DNA from: Sulfitobacter sp. M39
GTDB taxonomy: Bacteria; Pseudomonadota; Alphaproteobacteria; Rhodobacterales; Rhodobacteraceae
DNA length: 64,000 nt
Assembly (NCBI RefSeq): GCF_021735935.1
Contig: NZ_WMDZ01000001.1
Coordinates: 1,674,001 to 1,738,000 of the forward strand
Direction: 5' to 3'
Shown here: positions 17,300 to 25,891 of the stretch, piece by piece
Numbering within the stretch: position 1 is the first letter of the stretch
How the letters are laid out: every line of letters starts with the position of its first letter
Program-made: the position numbers and the translations under genes
The notes under the pieces: model-generated
Seen by the model: the letters and a program-made list of their open reading frames with translations, nothing else
The model's database searches: none
Told to the model about the DNA's origin: nothing

Positions 17300-19357
17300 T
17301 CAAGCCGTCGTCTGGATATCGGTCGCGCCGGTGCAGGGCAGCGTCAGACTGAAGGTGCTGCCAACGCCCAGTTTGCTTTCCAGTGACAGCGATCCGCCGT
17401 GCAACTCTGCCAGCTGCTCAGAGATGGCCAGCCCCAGCCCTAAACCGCCGTTTTGCCGTGTCATTGATCCGTCAACCTGCTGGAAACGCTGAAAAACGCG
17501 GCTTGCGTCTTCTTCTGCGATGCCGTTTCCGGTGTCGCTGACACTGAATACGATCTTGTCGGTGGAATGCAGCATAGACAGGTTGATCTTGCCCTCACTG
17601 GTGAATTTGATGGCATTGGTGATCAGATTGTACAGGATTTGTTTGACGCGGACTTTGTCAGCCACAGCTGCGGCGGGGCCGTCGCCGACGTAGGTGAGGG
17701 TCAGTCCCTTGGCCTCTGCAACCGGTAGCAATTCTTGGGTCACCGTGCGGGCGATATCATCTAGCTGGGTCGGGGCCATGTCCAGTTCAAGCTGACCGCG
17801 GGATACTTTGGTCCAGTCCAGCAAATCTTCGACCAAACGGATCATATGCTGCGCGGATTCCGCAATGCCCGCCCCCTGTTCCGACATGAAGCGCTGGTAC
17901 TCTACGGCGGCGGCGGCCGATTGAGGACAGCCTGTGCCATCCGCGGTCAATGCTGTCATCAGACGCTGCGCTTGGGGCATCTTTTCGCTGTGGCGCATGA
18001 AAGAGGCGCGGCCAAAGATCACCGTCAGCGGCGTGCGCAGTTCGTGCGATACGTTGTTCAAGAACTCGGTCTTCTCGCGGTCGGCAGCCTCTGCGGCTTC
18101 TTGTGCGCGTTTTTCGGCGGTCACATCCGTCCAGATGCCGACGGTATATCCGTGGGGGGTCTTTGCCTCTGTCACCTTGAGCCAATTGTCGTTGCCGATG
18201 TCTTGCAAGAACGCCTGACCCGGATTGCGGAAACGTTGCAGCCGCTCGCGTACCCAGGCCTGTTTGCTTTTCGATCCGCTAAGACTTTCGGTGCGGTTGG
18301 CCCAGTTGACCACCAGCTCTCCCATTGTGGCACCGGGGACAATCAGATCGGCGATCTGGGGGTGGTAGTCGCGGTACTTTTGGTTCACCACCATCACGCG
18401 TTCCCGATCGTCGAAGGCGATGAAGCCCTCGTCGATCGCGTCCACCGCCTCTGCCAGCAGGGCGTGGGCGTTGCTTTGGTTCACCGCCATCTTGCGGAAT
18501 GCGAGCAGCACGCCAAGCAACAATAAGGCGGAAATGAGGGCGATAGCGACGAGGTTCTGGCTTTGCGGCGAATAGGCGGGCCACCCTGCGGCGGGGCGCA
18601 CTGCTGCCTCCCATTTGGTGCCGAGAACGCTAAAGGTGGTGACAATCGGCTTGTCTTTCAGCGCGCTTAAACGGTGATCGGGTAGGGCCTCTACCAACCC
18701 TGACGCTTTCAGAGGGTGCAGTTCAAAATTGTATTGTTCGGGGTCGGCAAAGTCGTGTTGTGGCGCTTGCAGCAGCCCTTGTTGGTCCATCACAACAGAG
18801 ATCACGCCCCAGAACTGATCGGTGTTCAATTCGGCGTTTGGCAGGAACACAGGGTAATGCATGATATAGCCGGTCCCGCCTTGCACAAGGTTTACACGGT
18901 CGTCCACCACGGGCGAGCGGGTGCGGTAGGCTTGGGCGACGCTGGCCATCTGGGCGGGCAGTTGCCAGTATTTGACGCCGATTGTCTCGCGGTTATCTGT
19001 TTGCGGAAAACTGTGTGTAATCGATAAGTTAGGAGCCAAAGCGACGGCGATCACGTCGGGGTTGTGACGTTGCAGGTCGCTGACGGTCCGCGCGATCTGG
19101 CGTTCGTTGATCTCGCCCGATACGGCAAGCGTACTTTCGATATTCTTTGCGACCAGCACGGCCTCGAAGAAGCGCAGCTGGATTTGGTCGGCCACCGAAT
19201 GAAGCGCTTGCTCGACCTCCAGACGCAGGGCCGCGAGGTGATTGTCGCGGTCAAGCTTGACGATAGAATAGGCGATCCCGCCGACGCTTGCGAGCAAGAC
19301 GATCGTCAGAACGACGAATACCTTTGAGGCAAAATACCCCGTAAACTTGTTGAGCAA
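17300..19357 (-). CDS. CHASE-PAS hybrid-type sensor histidine kinase (no receiver)
   Basis: About 685 residues. An N-terminal membrane segment is followed by a periplasmic CHASE-type domain (about residues 40-250; AVLVAKNIESTLAV, YIMHYPVF), a second membrane segment (LVAIALISALLLLGVLLAF), a PAS domain (EGFIAFDDRERVMVVNQKY), HisKA with phospho-acceptor His in NNVSHELRTPLTV, and a HATPase domain (NLITNAIKF, DTGNGIAEED, GLGLGLAIS). The best start is TTG 19357 behind GAAGAGGG; GTG at 19393 is the alternative. No response regulator gene is adjacent, so it is an orphan. CHASE domains sense small extracellular ligands. Confidence 0.88.
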   Translation of the reverse strand: MLNKFTGYFASKVFVVLTIVLLASVGGIAYSIVKLDRDNHLAALRLEVEQALHSVADQIQLRFFEAVLVAKNIESTLAVSGEINERQIARTVSDLQRHNPDVIAVALAPNLSITHSFPQTDNRETIGVKYWQLPAQMASVAQAYRTRSPVVDDRVNLVQGGTGYIMHYPVFLPNAELNTDQFWGVISVVMDQQGLLQAPQHDFADPEQYNFELHPLKASGLVEALPDHRLSALKDKPIVTTFSVLGTKWEAAVRPAAGWPAYSPQSQNLVAIALISALLLLGVLLAFRKMAVNQSNAHALLAEAVDAIDEGFIAFDDRERVMVVNQKYRDYHPQIADLIVPGATMGELVVNWANRTESLSGSKSKQAWVRERLQRFRNPGQAFLQDIGNDNWLKVTEAKTPHGYTVGIWTDVTAEKRAQEAAEAADREKTEFLNNVSHELRTPLTVIFGRASFMRHSEKMPQAQRLMTALTADGTGCPQSAAAAVEYQRFMSEQGAGIAESAQHMIRLVEDLLDWTKVSRGQLELDMAPTQLDDIARTVTQELLPVAEAKGLTLTYVGDGPAAAVADKVRVKQILYNLITNAIKFTSEGKINLSMLHSTDKIVFSVSDTGNGIAEEDASRVFQRFQQVDGSMTRQNGGLGLGLAISEQLAELHGGSLSLESKLGVGSTFSLTLPCTGATDIQTTA

Positions 19358-19527
19358 AATACCACCCTCTTCCGTCCAGGTAGGACACCGCACGACGTTC
19401 TGTCGTTGCTGGTTTGCCTGCCTTTGTCCCCTTTATTGACTGCATCATTGTTTATCGAACGGACAAAATACGGGCGCAATCGAGGCATTTTGTAGACTTT
19501 TGCGCAAAGCGGTCATGCCGGTTACTG

Positions 19528-20322
19528 TCAGGCGTTTTCGGGGCTGATCACGGGGGTGCGATGCTGTCGAAGCGCTAAGGCAAGCCCGTCCTTGGGTGCT
19601 GCATCGGTGATCAGATGGCCCAAATGCTCAAGCGGGGTAACCTGCGTCAGGTGACGTTTGCCGAACTTGCTGGCGTCGATCAGGAAATGCGCGGCGCGGC
19701 TTTGGTCCAGCATGGCGCGTTTCACCTCGGCAAAGCCTGCGATGGCCTCGCTCACGCCGGTTTCATCCAGCGCGGATGCCCCAAGGAAACACGCGTCGAC
19801 ATTAAAGCCGCGCAGAAAGTCGCAGGTGGCAGTACCGGTCAGCGCGGCCTCTGCATTCATATAGTCGCCGGGGGTCATGATGACCCGCACCCTGTCGGAG
19901 GCCCCCAGAATCATCGCGACCTGCAGGCTGTTGGTTAATACCGTCGCCGCCACGCCGGAAAGAGTCAGCGCCCGCGCGAATTCCATCATCGTGGCGCCTG
20001 CGTCGATCATCAGCGTTTGCCCGTCTGTCACCCGTTTCGCGGCAAGCTGCGCCATCTGGCGGCGTTCATCCACATGTTCGCGCTGCCGTTCATCCAGCAC
20101 GCTTTGCGCCCCCGGCGCGCGGGGGGAGGCCCCGCCGTAGGACTTCTGCAACAGCCCCTGCGCGCTGAGCTCGGCAATATCGCGGCGGACGGTTTCGGTG
20201 GTCACATCAAAGCTGGCCGCTAGGTCCGACACACGCACATGCGGGGCAAGGCGCAGTTCCAGTAAAATCTGCGCGTGGCGCTCTGCTTTGCGCAAGTTTC
20301 GGCGTTCCGTTCCGGTATCCAT
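19528..20322 (-). CDS. DeoR/GlpR family transcriptional regulator
   Basis: A 264-residue regulator. The DeoR winged helix covers residues 15-70 (RHAQILLELRLA, VSDLAASFDVTTETVRRDI), and the C-terminal sensor domain has the family features LMIDAGATMMEFARAL, VLTNSLQVA, FLGASALD and HFLIDASKFGK. DeoR proteins usually respond to phosphorylated sugars or polyols. The ATG at 20322 follows AAAGGAA; the open frame extends far upstream across phnD but without support. It is divergent from the phnDCEE operon and a palindrome at 20368-20385 in the shared promoter region is its likely operator. Confidence 0.9.
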   Translation of the reverse strand: MDTGTERRNLRKAERHAQILLELRLAPHVRVSDLAASFDVTTETVRRDIAELSAQGLLQKSYGGASPRAPGAQSVLDERQREHVDERRQMAQLAAKRVTDGQTLMIDAGATMMEFARALTLSGVAATVLTNSLQVAMILGASDRVRVIMTPGDYMNAEAALTGTATCDFLRGFNVDACFLGASALDETGVSEAIAGFAEVKRAMLDQSRAAHFLIDASKFGKRHLTQVTPLEHLGHLITDAAPKDGLALALRQHRTPVISPENA

Positions 20323-20367
20323 GCTGCGGTTCCTTTCGGCGGAGGGGCGATGCGTCCGACCGTCAAT

Positions 20368-20385
20368 ATTTGGCACTTGCCAAAT
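20368..20385. promoter_or_regulatory. Palindrome, likely operator of the DeoR regulator
   Basis: Perfect inverted repeat ATTTGGCA-CT-TGCCAAAT, 46 bases upstream of the regulator start and about 100 bases upstream of phnD. It is the only strong palindrome in the divergent promoter region, so it could control both directions. Confidence 0.6.
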
Positions 20386-20487
20386 TATTAGGCGGAAAAT
20401 GTTGCGAATCGAAAGCTTCAATGCTCGTATCGCGTAATTAATCGTGCAGTACACTCTGCGCGGGTATTCTCGGGGAGGAGAAACAAG

Positions 20488-21468
20488 ATGATCAAACGCA
20501 GCTTTATCACGGCGGGCCTGATGGCCGCTTTTGCCATGACTGGCACCACCGCACTGGCCCAAGAATGCGCCGACCGCGGCGCGCTGGACGCGATGTTCTG
20601 TGACGCCAACGGCGATCTGGTGGCCGACGCGCCCACGGACGAAAGCATGCTCAAAGACCCGTCGACGCTGGTCTTTGCCTATACACCGGTCGAAGATCCC
20701 GCGATCTACGAAGACATCTGGACGCCCTTCATCGACCACCTGTCCGAGGTGACCGGCAAGAAGGTGCAGTTCTTTGCCGTCCAATCCAACTCTGCCGAAG
20801 TCGAAGCCATGCGCTCGGGCCGTTTGCATATCGCGGGCTTCTCGACCGGACCCACACCTTTTGCTGTGAACCTTGCAGGCGTTGAACCCTTCGCGATCAT
20901 GGGCTCCGAAGACGGGCAGTTCGGCTACAAGCTGCAGGTCTACACCCAAGCCGACAGCGATATCAAAGAGATGGCCGACCTTGCTGGCAAACGCGTCGCG
21001 CATACATCGCCCACGTCGAACTCCGGCAATCAGGCACCGCGCGCGCTGTTCCCTGATCTGGGCGTCGTGCCGGATCAGGACTACGAAGTGACATACTCGG
21101 GCAGCCACGACCAATCCATGCTGGGTGTGGTCGCGGGTGACTATGATGCGGCACCGGTTGCGTCCGAAGTGGTGGACCGCATGGCGGAACGCGGGCTTTA
21201 TGACCCTGCCGAGGTGCGCATTGTCTGGGAAAGCGATCCGTTCCCCACGACATCTTACGGCGTAGCCCACGACCTGACGCCCGAACTGAAGGACAAGATC
21301 AAAGAAGCGTTCTTTAGCTACGATTTCACCGGCACCGCATTGGGCGAAGAGTTTTCGGGCGTGAGCAAATTCGTCCCGATCACCTATAAAGACCAATGGG
21401 CCGTCATTCGCCAGATCCAGTCTGCCAATGGTGTTGAATACACGCCACAAGGCCTTGCTGCTGAATGA
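20488..21468 (+). CDS. phnD: Phosphonate/phosphate-type ABC transporter, periplasmic binding protein
   Basis: A 326-residue PhnD-family solute-binding protein with a signal peptide (MIKRSFITAGLMAAFAMTGTTALAQ). Typical stretches are LVFAYTPVEDP, WTPFIDHLSEVTGKKVQFF, EAMRSGRLHIAGFSTGPTPFAVN and AHTSPTSNSGNQAPRALFP, the last being the oxyanion-binding loop. GGAGGAG precedes the ATG. It is the first gene of an operon with phnC and two phnE genes. The family binds phosphonates, phosphite or organophosphates; the DeoR regulator and HAD hydrolase around it make a phosphorylated organic compound a serious alternative to a phosphonate. Confidence 0.88.
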   Translation: MIKRSFITAGLMAAFAMTGTTALAQECADRGALDAMFCDANGDLVADAPTDESMLKDPSTLVFAYTPVEDPAIYEDIWTPFIDHLSEVTGKKVQFFAVQSNSAEVEAMRSGRLHIAGFSTGPTPFAVNLAGVEPFAIMGSEDGQFGYKLQVYTQADSDIKEMADLAGKRVAHTSPTSNSGNQAPRALFPDLGVVPDQDYEVTYSGSHDQSMLGVVAGDYDAAPVASEVVDRMAERGLYDPAEVRIVWESDPFPTTSYGVAHDLTPELKDKIKEAFFSYDFTGTALGEEFSGVSKFVPITYKDQWAVIRQIQSANGVEYTPQGLAAE

Positions 21469-21477
21469 TTTTTCCGT

Positions 21478-21505
21478 CGAGGCCGATCCCAATGGGTCGG
21501 CCTCG
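21478..21505 (+). terminator. Intercistronic hairpin between phnD and phnC
   Basis: Stem CGAGGCCGA / TCGGCCTCG (9 bp) extended inside by CCC/GGG around an AAT loop with one bulged T. There is no U-run, so it is more likely an mRNA-stabilising or attenuating structure that keeps phnD more abundant than the membrane components. Confidence 0.6.
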
Positions 21506-21522
21506 CGCATAAGGTATCTTAC

Positions 21523-22308
21523 ATGTTGAAAATTACTGACCTCGTCAAACGCTACGGCTCTGGCGATCCGGTCCTCAAGAATCTTGACCTCACCATTGAG
21601 GGCGAAAGCGTCGTGTCCATCATCGGGTCTTCTGGTGCGGGCAAAAGCACGTTGCTGCGTTGCATCAACCGTTTGGTTGAACCTACGTCGGGCACAATCG
21701 AGCTTAACGGCACCGACCTGACCCGCCTGCGGGGCAAGAACCTGCGTGCCGCACGGCGCAAGATCGGGATGGTGTTCCAAGGGTTCAACCTCGTCGATCG
21801 TCTCACCGTGATGGAGAACGTCCAGTCGGGCCGCCTGGGGTATATTTCAACATGGTCCGCCATCACGCGGCGCTATCCCAAGCAAGACATCCGCCGCGCT
21901 TACGAGCTGATGGAACGTGTCGGCATCGCCCATTACGCCGACACCCGCGCCGACCAGCTGTCGGGCGGTGAACGTCAGCGTGTCGGCGTGGTCCGCGCCC
22001 TGATGCAGGAGCCCGATATCCTGCTGGCGGACGAGCCTACCGCATCGCTTGACCCCAAGACATCGGAACAGATCATGGGCCTGCTGCGCGACCTGTCGCG
22101 CGAGCTCAAGCTGCCGGTGCTGATCAACATCCATAATGTGAACGAGGCCAAGGAATACACCGACCGCATCGTCGGCATGCGCTATGGCCGGATCATCTTT
22201 GACGACAAACCCGACATGCTGGACCCCGCCGCGATGGAGGCGATCTATGCGGGCAGCCCCCATGCCGACCGCAGCGGCGGGCCGGATGACAAGGCAGCCG
22301 CATCATGA
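21523..22308 (+). CDS. phnC: Phosphonate-type ABC transporter ATP-binding protein
   Basis: A 261-residue ABC ATPase. Walker A is GSSGAGKST, the Q-loop lies in MVFQGFNLVDRLTVMENV, the signature is LSGGERQRVGVVRAL and Walker B is ILLADEPTASLDP, followed by the switch His in INIHNVNEAKEYTDRI; all typical of PhnC. It is the cytoplasmic energy unit for the phnD/phnE importer. AAGG precedes the ATG, and the stop overlaps the next start (ATGA). Confidence 0.92.
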   Translation: MLKITDLVKRYGSGDPVLKNLDLTIEGESVVSIIGSSGAGKSTLLRCINRLVEPTSGTIELNGTDLTRLRGKNLRAARRKIGMVFQGFNLVDRLTVMENVQSGRLGYISTWSAITRRYPKQDIRRAYELMERVGIAHYADTRADQLSGGERQRVGVVRALMQEPDILLADEPTASLDPKTSEQIMGLLRDLSRELKLPVLINIHNVNEAKEYTDRIVGMRYGRIIFDDKPDMLDPAAMEAIYAGSPHADRSGGPDDKAAAS

Positions 22309-23099
22309 CCGCGCCGCGCGACACTTGGGTCAAGCCGCCCTTCATCGCCAACCCCGTGCTACGTTGGGCCGTATATTTGGGCGTTATCGCCTATTTCGGC
22401 TGGGTCGGGCTGACCATGCCCATCGACTGGGGCCGCGTCGCCGAAGGTATCGGCCGCGCAGGCAAGATCTTTGGCGGGGCCTTTCCCCCGAGCTTTGAAC
22501 GCAGCGGTCTGCTGATCGACGGGTTTCTCGAAAGCCTCAAGATCGCGGTGCTGGCCACGGCGCTTGGCGTGCTGCTGTCGATCCCCATCGCCTTTATGTC
22601 CGCACGCAATGTGGCCCCCAAGCCCGTGTTCTATCTGGGCCGGGCCATCATCATCATCGCGCGCAGCTTCCATCCGGTCATTGTCGCGATCCTCTTCGTC
22701 AAGGCCGTTGGCTTCGGGCCGTTCGCCGGTGTGCTGACCCTGACCGTCTATTCCATCGGCTTTGTCGCCAAAATGCTGGCCGAGCGGATCGAGGAGATCG
22801 ACTTTGGGCAGGTCGAGGCCATGCGCGCCGCCGGTGCGCCGTATTTCTCGACGCTATCTTACGCGATCTTCCCGCAGATCATGCCGCGCCAGATCGGTCT
22901 GACCATCTACCAGCTTGATTCCAACCTGCGGGCCTCTGCCGTGGTGGGGATCGTGGGGGCAGGGGGCATCGGTGCGACGCTCGCCAATGCCTTTGGGCGC
23001 TATGACTATGACTTTGCCCTTGCCATCACCATGGTCATCGTCGGGGTGATCCTCTTTTCCGAGGCCGTCAGCGGCGTTATCCGAAAGCGTATCCAATGA
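22305..23099 (+). CDS. phnE: Phosphonate-type ABC transporter permease, first copy
   Basis: A 264-residue inner-membrane permease with about six membrane segments. The cytoplasmic coupling loop that contacts the ATPase is in AKMLAERIEEIDFGQVEAMRAAGAP, and the PhnE hallmark VGIVGAGGIGATLANAF follows. ATGA overlap on both sides couples it to phnC and to the second permease. The pair of PhnE proteins probably forms a heterodimeric channel. Confidence 0.9.
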   Translation: MTAPRDTWVKPPFIANPVLRWAVYLGVIAYFGWVGLTMPIDWGRVAEGIGRAGKIFGGAFPPSFERSGLLIDGFLESLKIAVLATALGVLLSIPIAFMSARNVAPKPVFYLGRAIIIIARSFHPVIVAILFVKAVGFGPFAGVLTLTVYSIGFVAKMLAERIEEIDFGQVEAMRAAGAPYFSTLSYAIFPQIMPRQIGLTIYQLDSNLRASAVVGIVGAGGIGATLANAFGRYDYDFALAITMVIVGVILFSEAVSGVIRKRIQ

Positions 23100-23905
23100 C
23101 CTCACTTTCTATGCAATTCGGACGCGACGACTGGTCCCGCTTTACGCTCAAACAACGCATGATGCGCTATGCCATCTTTCTGGGTTGCGGGTTGGCGATC
23201 GCCTGGGCGCTCACGTCGATAGAGGTGATCTGGCCTTGGGTCTGGGGCGCACCTGAACAGATCGGCGATCTGTTCAGCCGGATGTATCCGCCGGACCCCA
23301 GTAATCTGGAAACCATCCTCAAGGTGCTGTGGGATACGGTGAACATCGCGACATTCGCCACCACTTTTGCGGTCCTGCTGTCGCTGCCCGTCGCTTATAT
23401 CTCGGCGCAGAATACCACGCCGAACCGCGCGACCTTGTGGCTGGGGCGGTTGATCCTTGTGACATCTCGGTCGGTGAACACGATCATCTGGGCGCTGCTG
23501 TTTGTGGCGATCTTCGGGCCGGGGGTGGTGGCCGGTATCGTGGCGATCATGTTCCGCTCTATCGGGTTTATCGGCAAACTGCTGGGCGAGGCGATAGAGG
23601 AGATCGACACACGCCCTGTCGAAGCGCTTGAGGCCACGGGCGCGTCGCGCTTTAAGGTCATCGTCTATGCGATCGTGCCGCAGGTCATGCCGACTTTCTG
23701 GGCCGTTGCCATTCTGCGGTGGGATATCAACCTGCGCGAATCCACCGTGCTGGGGCTGGTGGGCGCTGGCGGCATCGGGATCATCCTGCAAGGTGCCATC
23801 GACACGTTCAACTGGCCCGAGGTCGCGACCATCCTGCTGGCGATCATCGCGCTGGTGGTGGTGGGGGAAGTCATCTCTGCCTATCTGCGCCGCCGTATCC
23901 TGTGA
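23096..23905 (+). CDS. phnE: Phosphonate-type ABC transporter permease, second copy
   Basis: A 269-residue permease homologous to the preceding gene: coupling loop GKLLGEAIEEIDTRPVEALEATGAS and LGLVGAGGIGIILQGAI. About six membrane segments. It starts inside the stop of the first phnE (ATGA) and its own stop overlaps the GTG start of the HAD hydrolase gene, so all five plus-strand genes form one operon. Confidence 0.9.
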   Translation: MTSLSMQFGRDDWSRFTLKQRMMRYAIFLGCGLAIAWALTSIEVIWPWVWGAPEQIGDLFSRMYPPDPSNLETILKVLWDTVNIATFATTFAVLLSLPVAYISAQNTTPNRATLWLGRLILVTSRSVNTIIWALLFVAIFGPGVVAGIVAIMFRSIGFIGKLLGEAIEEIDTRPVEALEATGASRFKVIVYAIVPQVMPTFWAVAILRWDINLRESTVLGLVGAGGIGIILQGAIDTFNWPEVATILLAIIALVVVGEVISAYLRRRIL

Positions 23906-24813
23906 CCCAGAACATCGGCGTCGACCCGCAAAGCGCCTTTGCGCGGTATCTACAAATTGCCGACCGTCTGCCGCGCACTGCTGCGGGCGGTCTGGCGGAA
24001 ACCGGCGTGTTCACCGACATCGCTTTGCGCTTCGATCTGATCCTGTTTGACGCCTACGGCGTGCTGAACGTCGGCGAAACCGCGATCCCCGGTGCGACCG
24101 ATACCATCGCGGCGCTGCGGGCGGCGGGCAAGGCGGTTGGCGTGGTGTCAAACTCCGCCGCCTATCCCAAGGCGCATATGATGGCCCGCTATGCCCGTCT
24201 GGGGTTTGATTTCACCGCATGCGAGGTTACCACCAGCCGCGAGGCACTGACCGCGCATATAGCGGGGCTGCCGCCGTGCCGATGGGGCGTGATGATCAAC
24301 CCCGCCGTCGATCTGGGGGAGCTGGCGACGCTGAACACGACTGTGCTGGGGGATGACGTCGAAAGCTACGGTGCGCAGGACGGGTTCCTGCTGGTGGGCG
24401 CAGACGGCTGGACCGACCGTCGGCAGACATTGCTGGAGGCGTCGCTGAAACGCGCGCCCCGACCGGTGCTGGTGGGTAACCCCGATCTGGTGGCACCGCG
24501 CGAAACGGGCCTCTCGCGGGAACCGGGCTGGTTTGCGCACCGGCTGGCCGATCGCACCGGTGTGATGCCTGTGTTTCTGGGCAAGCCGTTCGGGCAGGTC
24601 TTTGACATCGCCCTCGGCCGGTTCAATCGCGCCCTGCGTCCCGAACGGGTGCTGATGGTCGGCGATACGCTGCATACCGATATTCTGGGCGGCGCGCAGG
24701 CGGGTTTTGCCACGGCGCTGGTCACGGGCTATGGCGCGCTCACGGGGTTGGATGTACCGGATGCCATCGCGCAGGCTGGTCTGTCGCCCGATTTCATCGT
24801 CCCCAACATCTGA
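23902..24813 (+). CDS. HAD-IIA family hydrolase (TIGR01459-like)
   Basis: A 303-residue class IIA HAD protein starting at GTG 23902, which overlaps the phnE stop (GTGA). Motif I is LFDAYGVLNVG: the nucleophilic Asp is present but the usual second Asp is Tyr. Motif II is in VVSNSAAYP, the C2 cap follows, and the end has GKPFGQVFDIAL and MVGDTLHTDILGGAQAGF (motifs III and IV). NagD-like relatives dephosphorylate sugar phosphates or nucleotides. Being the last gene of the importer operon, it may process the imported phosphorylated compound. Confidence 0.85.
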   Translation: MTQNIGVDPQSAFARYLQIADRLPRTAAGGLAETGVFTDIALRFDLILFDAYGVLNVGETAIPGATDTIAALRAAGKAVGVVSNSAAYPKAHMMARYARLGFDFTACEVTTSREALTAHIAGLPPCRWGVMINPAVDLGELATLNTTVLGDDVESYGAQDGFLLVGADGWTDRRQTLLEASLKRAPRPVLVGNPDLVAPRETGLSREPGWFAHRLADRTGVMPVFLGKPFGQVFDIALGRFNRALRPERVLMVGDTLHTDILGGAQAGFATALVTGYGALTGLDVPDAIAQAGLSPDFIVPNI

Positions 24814-24928
24814 CGCCCGCGCCCCTGCGCATCGGCGGATCATGACCCTTTGCGCGATATCACGGTTTATTTTGTGGCCCCCACAGGCTACCACCGGACC
24901 CGAGGCTATCAGAACAAGGGCAAGAAAA

Positions 24929-25234
24929 ATGCGCAAAGCAGTGACCGCCGCCATATCGGCATTCGTGATCGCGACCACCTTGGGGGCCACCCCCGCAACC
25001 GCAGGATCGCTCGGCCGTTTCGAGGTAACGGGCGTGGGTGAGGATGACATGCTCAAGATGCGGGCAGGGCCGGGGACGGGGTTCATCGTGCTGCTTGGCC
25101 TGCCCAACGGCACCATTTTGCAGGTGCATGACTGTCAGCAAACCGGCGGCACGCGCTGGTGCGACGTCTCGCTTGATCAGGCCCGCCGCGTGCGCGGTCA
25201 CGTGTCCTGGGCCTATCTGCGCAAGCTTCGGTAA
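24929..25234 (+). CDS. SH3 domain-containing exported protein
   Basis: A 101-residue protein. A signal peptide (MRKAVTAAISAFVIATTLGATPATA) precedes a single bacterial SH3 (SH3b) domain of about 70 residues: DMLKMRAGPGTGFIVLLGLPNG, two cysteines (HDCQQTGGTRWCDVS) that could pair, and RVRGHVSWAYLRKL. SH3b domains bind cell-wall peptides or act as small interaction modules. An alternative upstream start at 24707 is inside the HAD gene and is rejected. It is likely its own transcription unit. Confidence 0.8.
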   Translation: MRKAVTAAISAFVIATTLGATPATAGSLGRFEVTGVGEDDMLKMRAGPGTGFIVLLGLPNGTILQVHDCQQTGGTRWCDVSLDQARRVRGHVSWAYLRKLR

Positions 25235-25459
25235 TACGGGCGGCGCAGGGGCTACCGTTGCGGTTTGTCGCCGGCGCGTGCATTCCTGAATAGTTGATGT
25301 TTAAAGTCAGGATTGCGCCTTGCCGTGATCTTTGCTAGGCACGGCGCAATCGCGCTGTGCCAAAAGGGCTGTTTGCCCGCTGCGCCGCGCCAGAGCCATA
25401 GGTGCCCACAGCGCCTTAGCCAAAAATCTCATCGTTTCATCCCACGGTCAGGAGGTCCC

Positions 25460-25891
25460 ATGTCCCGTTTCCGTACCGCTATTCTGTCGCTGCCCCTTGT
25501 GATCGCAGCCCCGCTGGTCGCCGCGCAAGAGACCGATATCAAGGATCAAATCTCGGTCGAGCTGAACGCGGCAGAGACCACCGAAGATGCGTGCAAGCTG
25601 ACCTTCATGATCACCAACGGGCTAGAGACGTCTGTCGACAAGATCATCTACGAGGCGGTGCTGTTTGACACCGAAGGGCAGGTGGACCGGCTGACGCTGT
25701 TTGATTTCGGCACCCTGCCACCGGCCCGCCCGCGCGTGCGCCAGTTCGTCGTGCCGCAAACCACTTGCGAAGGCCTGGGCCGCATCCTGTTCAACGGGGC
25801 CAACGCCTGCGAGACCGGCGGCAACGCCAGCGGCGTCTGTGACACCGGCCTGCTGCCCTCATCGCGCACGTCGATCGAGGTTCTGGGCTGA
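25460..25891 (+). CDS. Exported Cys-containing protein preceding the exbBD operon
   Basis: A 143-residue protein with a signal peptide (MSRFRTAILSLPLVIAAPLVAAQ) and a beta-rich body: VELNAAETTEDACKLTFMITNG, LYEAVLFDTEGQVDRLTLFDFG-like strands, RPRVRQFVVPQTTCEGLGRILFNG and NACETGGNASGVCDTG. Four cysteines could make two disulfides. GGAGG precedes the ATG. The stop overlaps the exbB start (TGATG), so it is coupled to the TonB energising system; similar genes precede exbB in related bacteria as far as I recall, but no function is known. Confidence 0.7.
   Translation: MSRFRTAILSLPLVIAAPLVAAQETDIKDQISVELNAAETTEDACKLTFMITNGLETSVDKIIYEAVLFDTEGQVDRLTLFDFGTLPPARPRVRQFVVPQTTCEGLGRILFNGANACETGGNASGVCDTGLLPSSRTSIEVLG

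Noticed and set aside
20323..21780. Extension of the DeoR regulator reading frame to 750 residues
   Set aside because: The extra part is antisense to phnD and crosses the promoter region; the ATG at 20322 has AAAGGAA and gives the family length.
23719..23901. Upstream start for the HAD hydrolase inside phnE
   Set aside because: Would overlap phnE by nearly 190 bases in another frame; GTG at 23902 with the GTGA overlap fits the family N-terminus.
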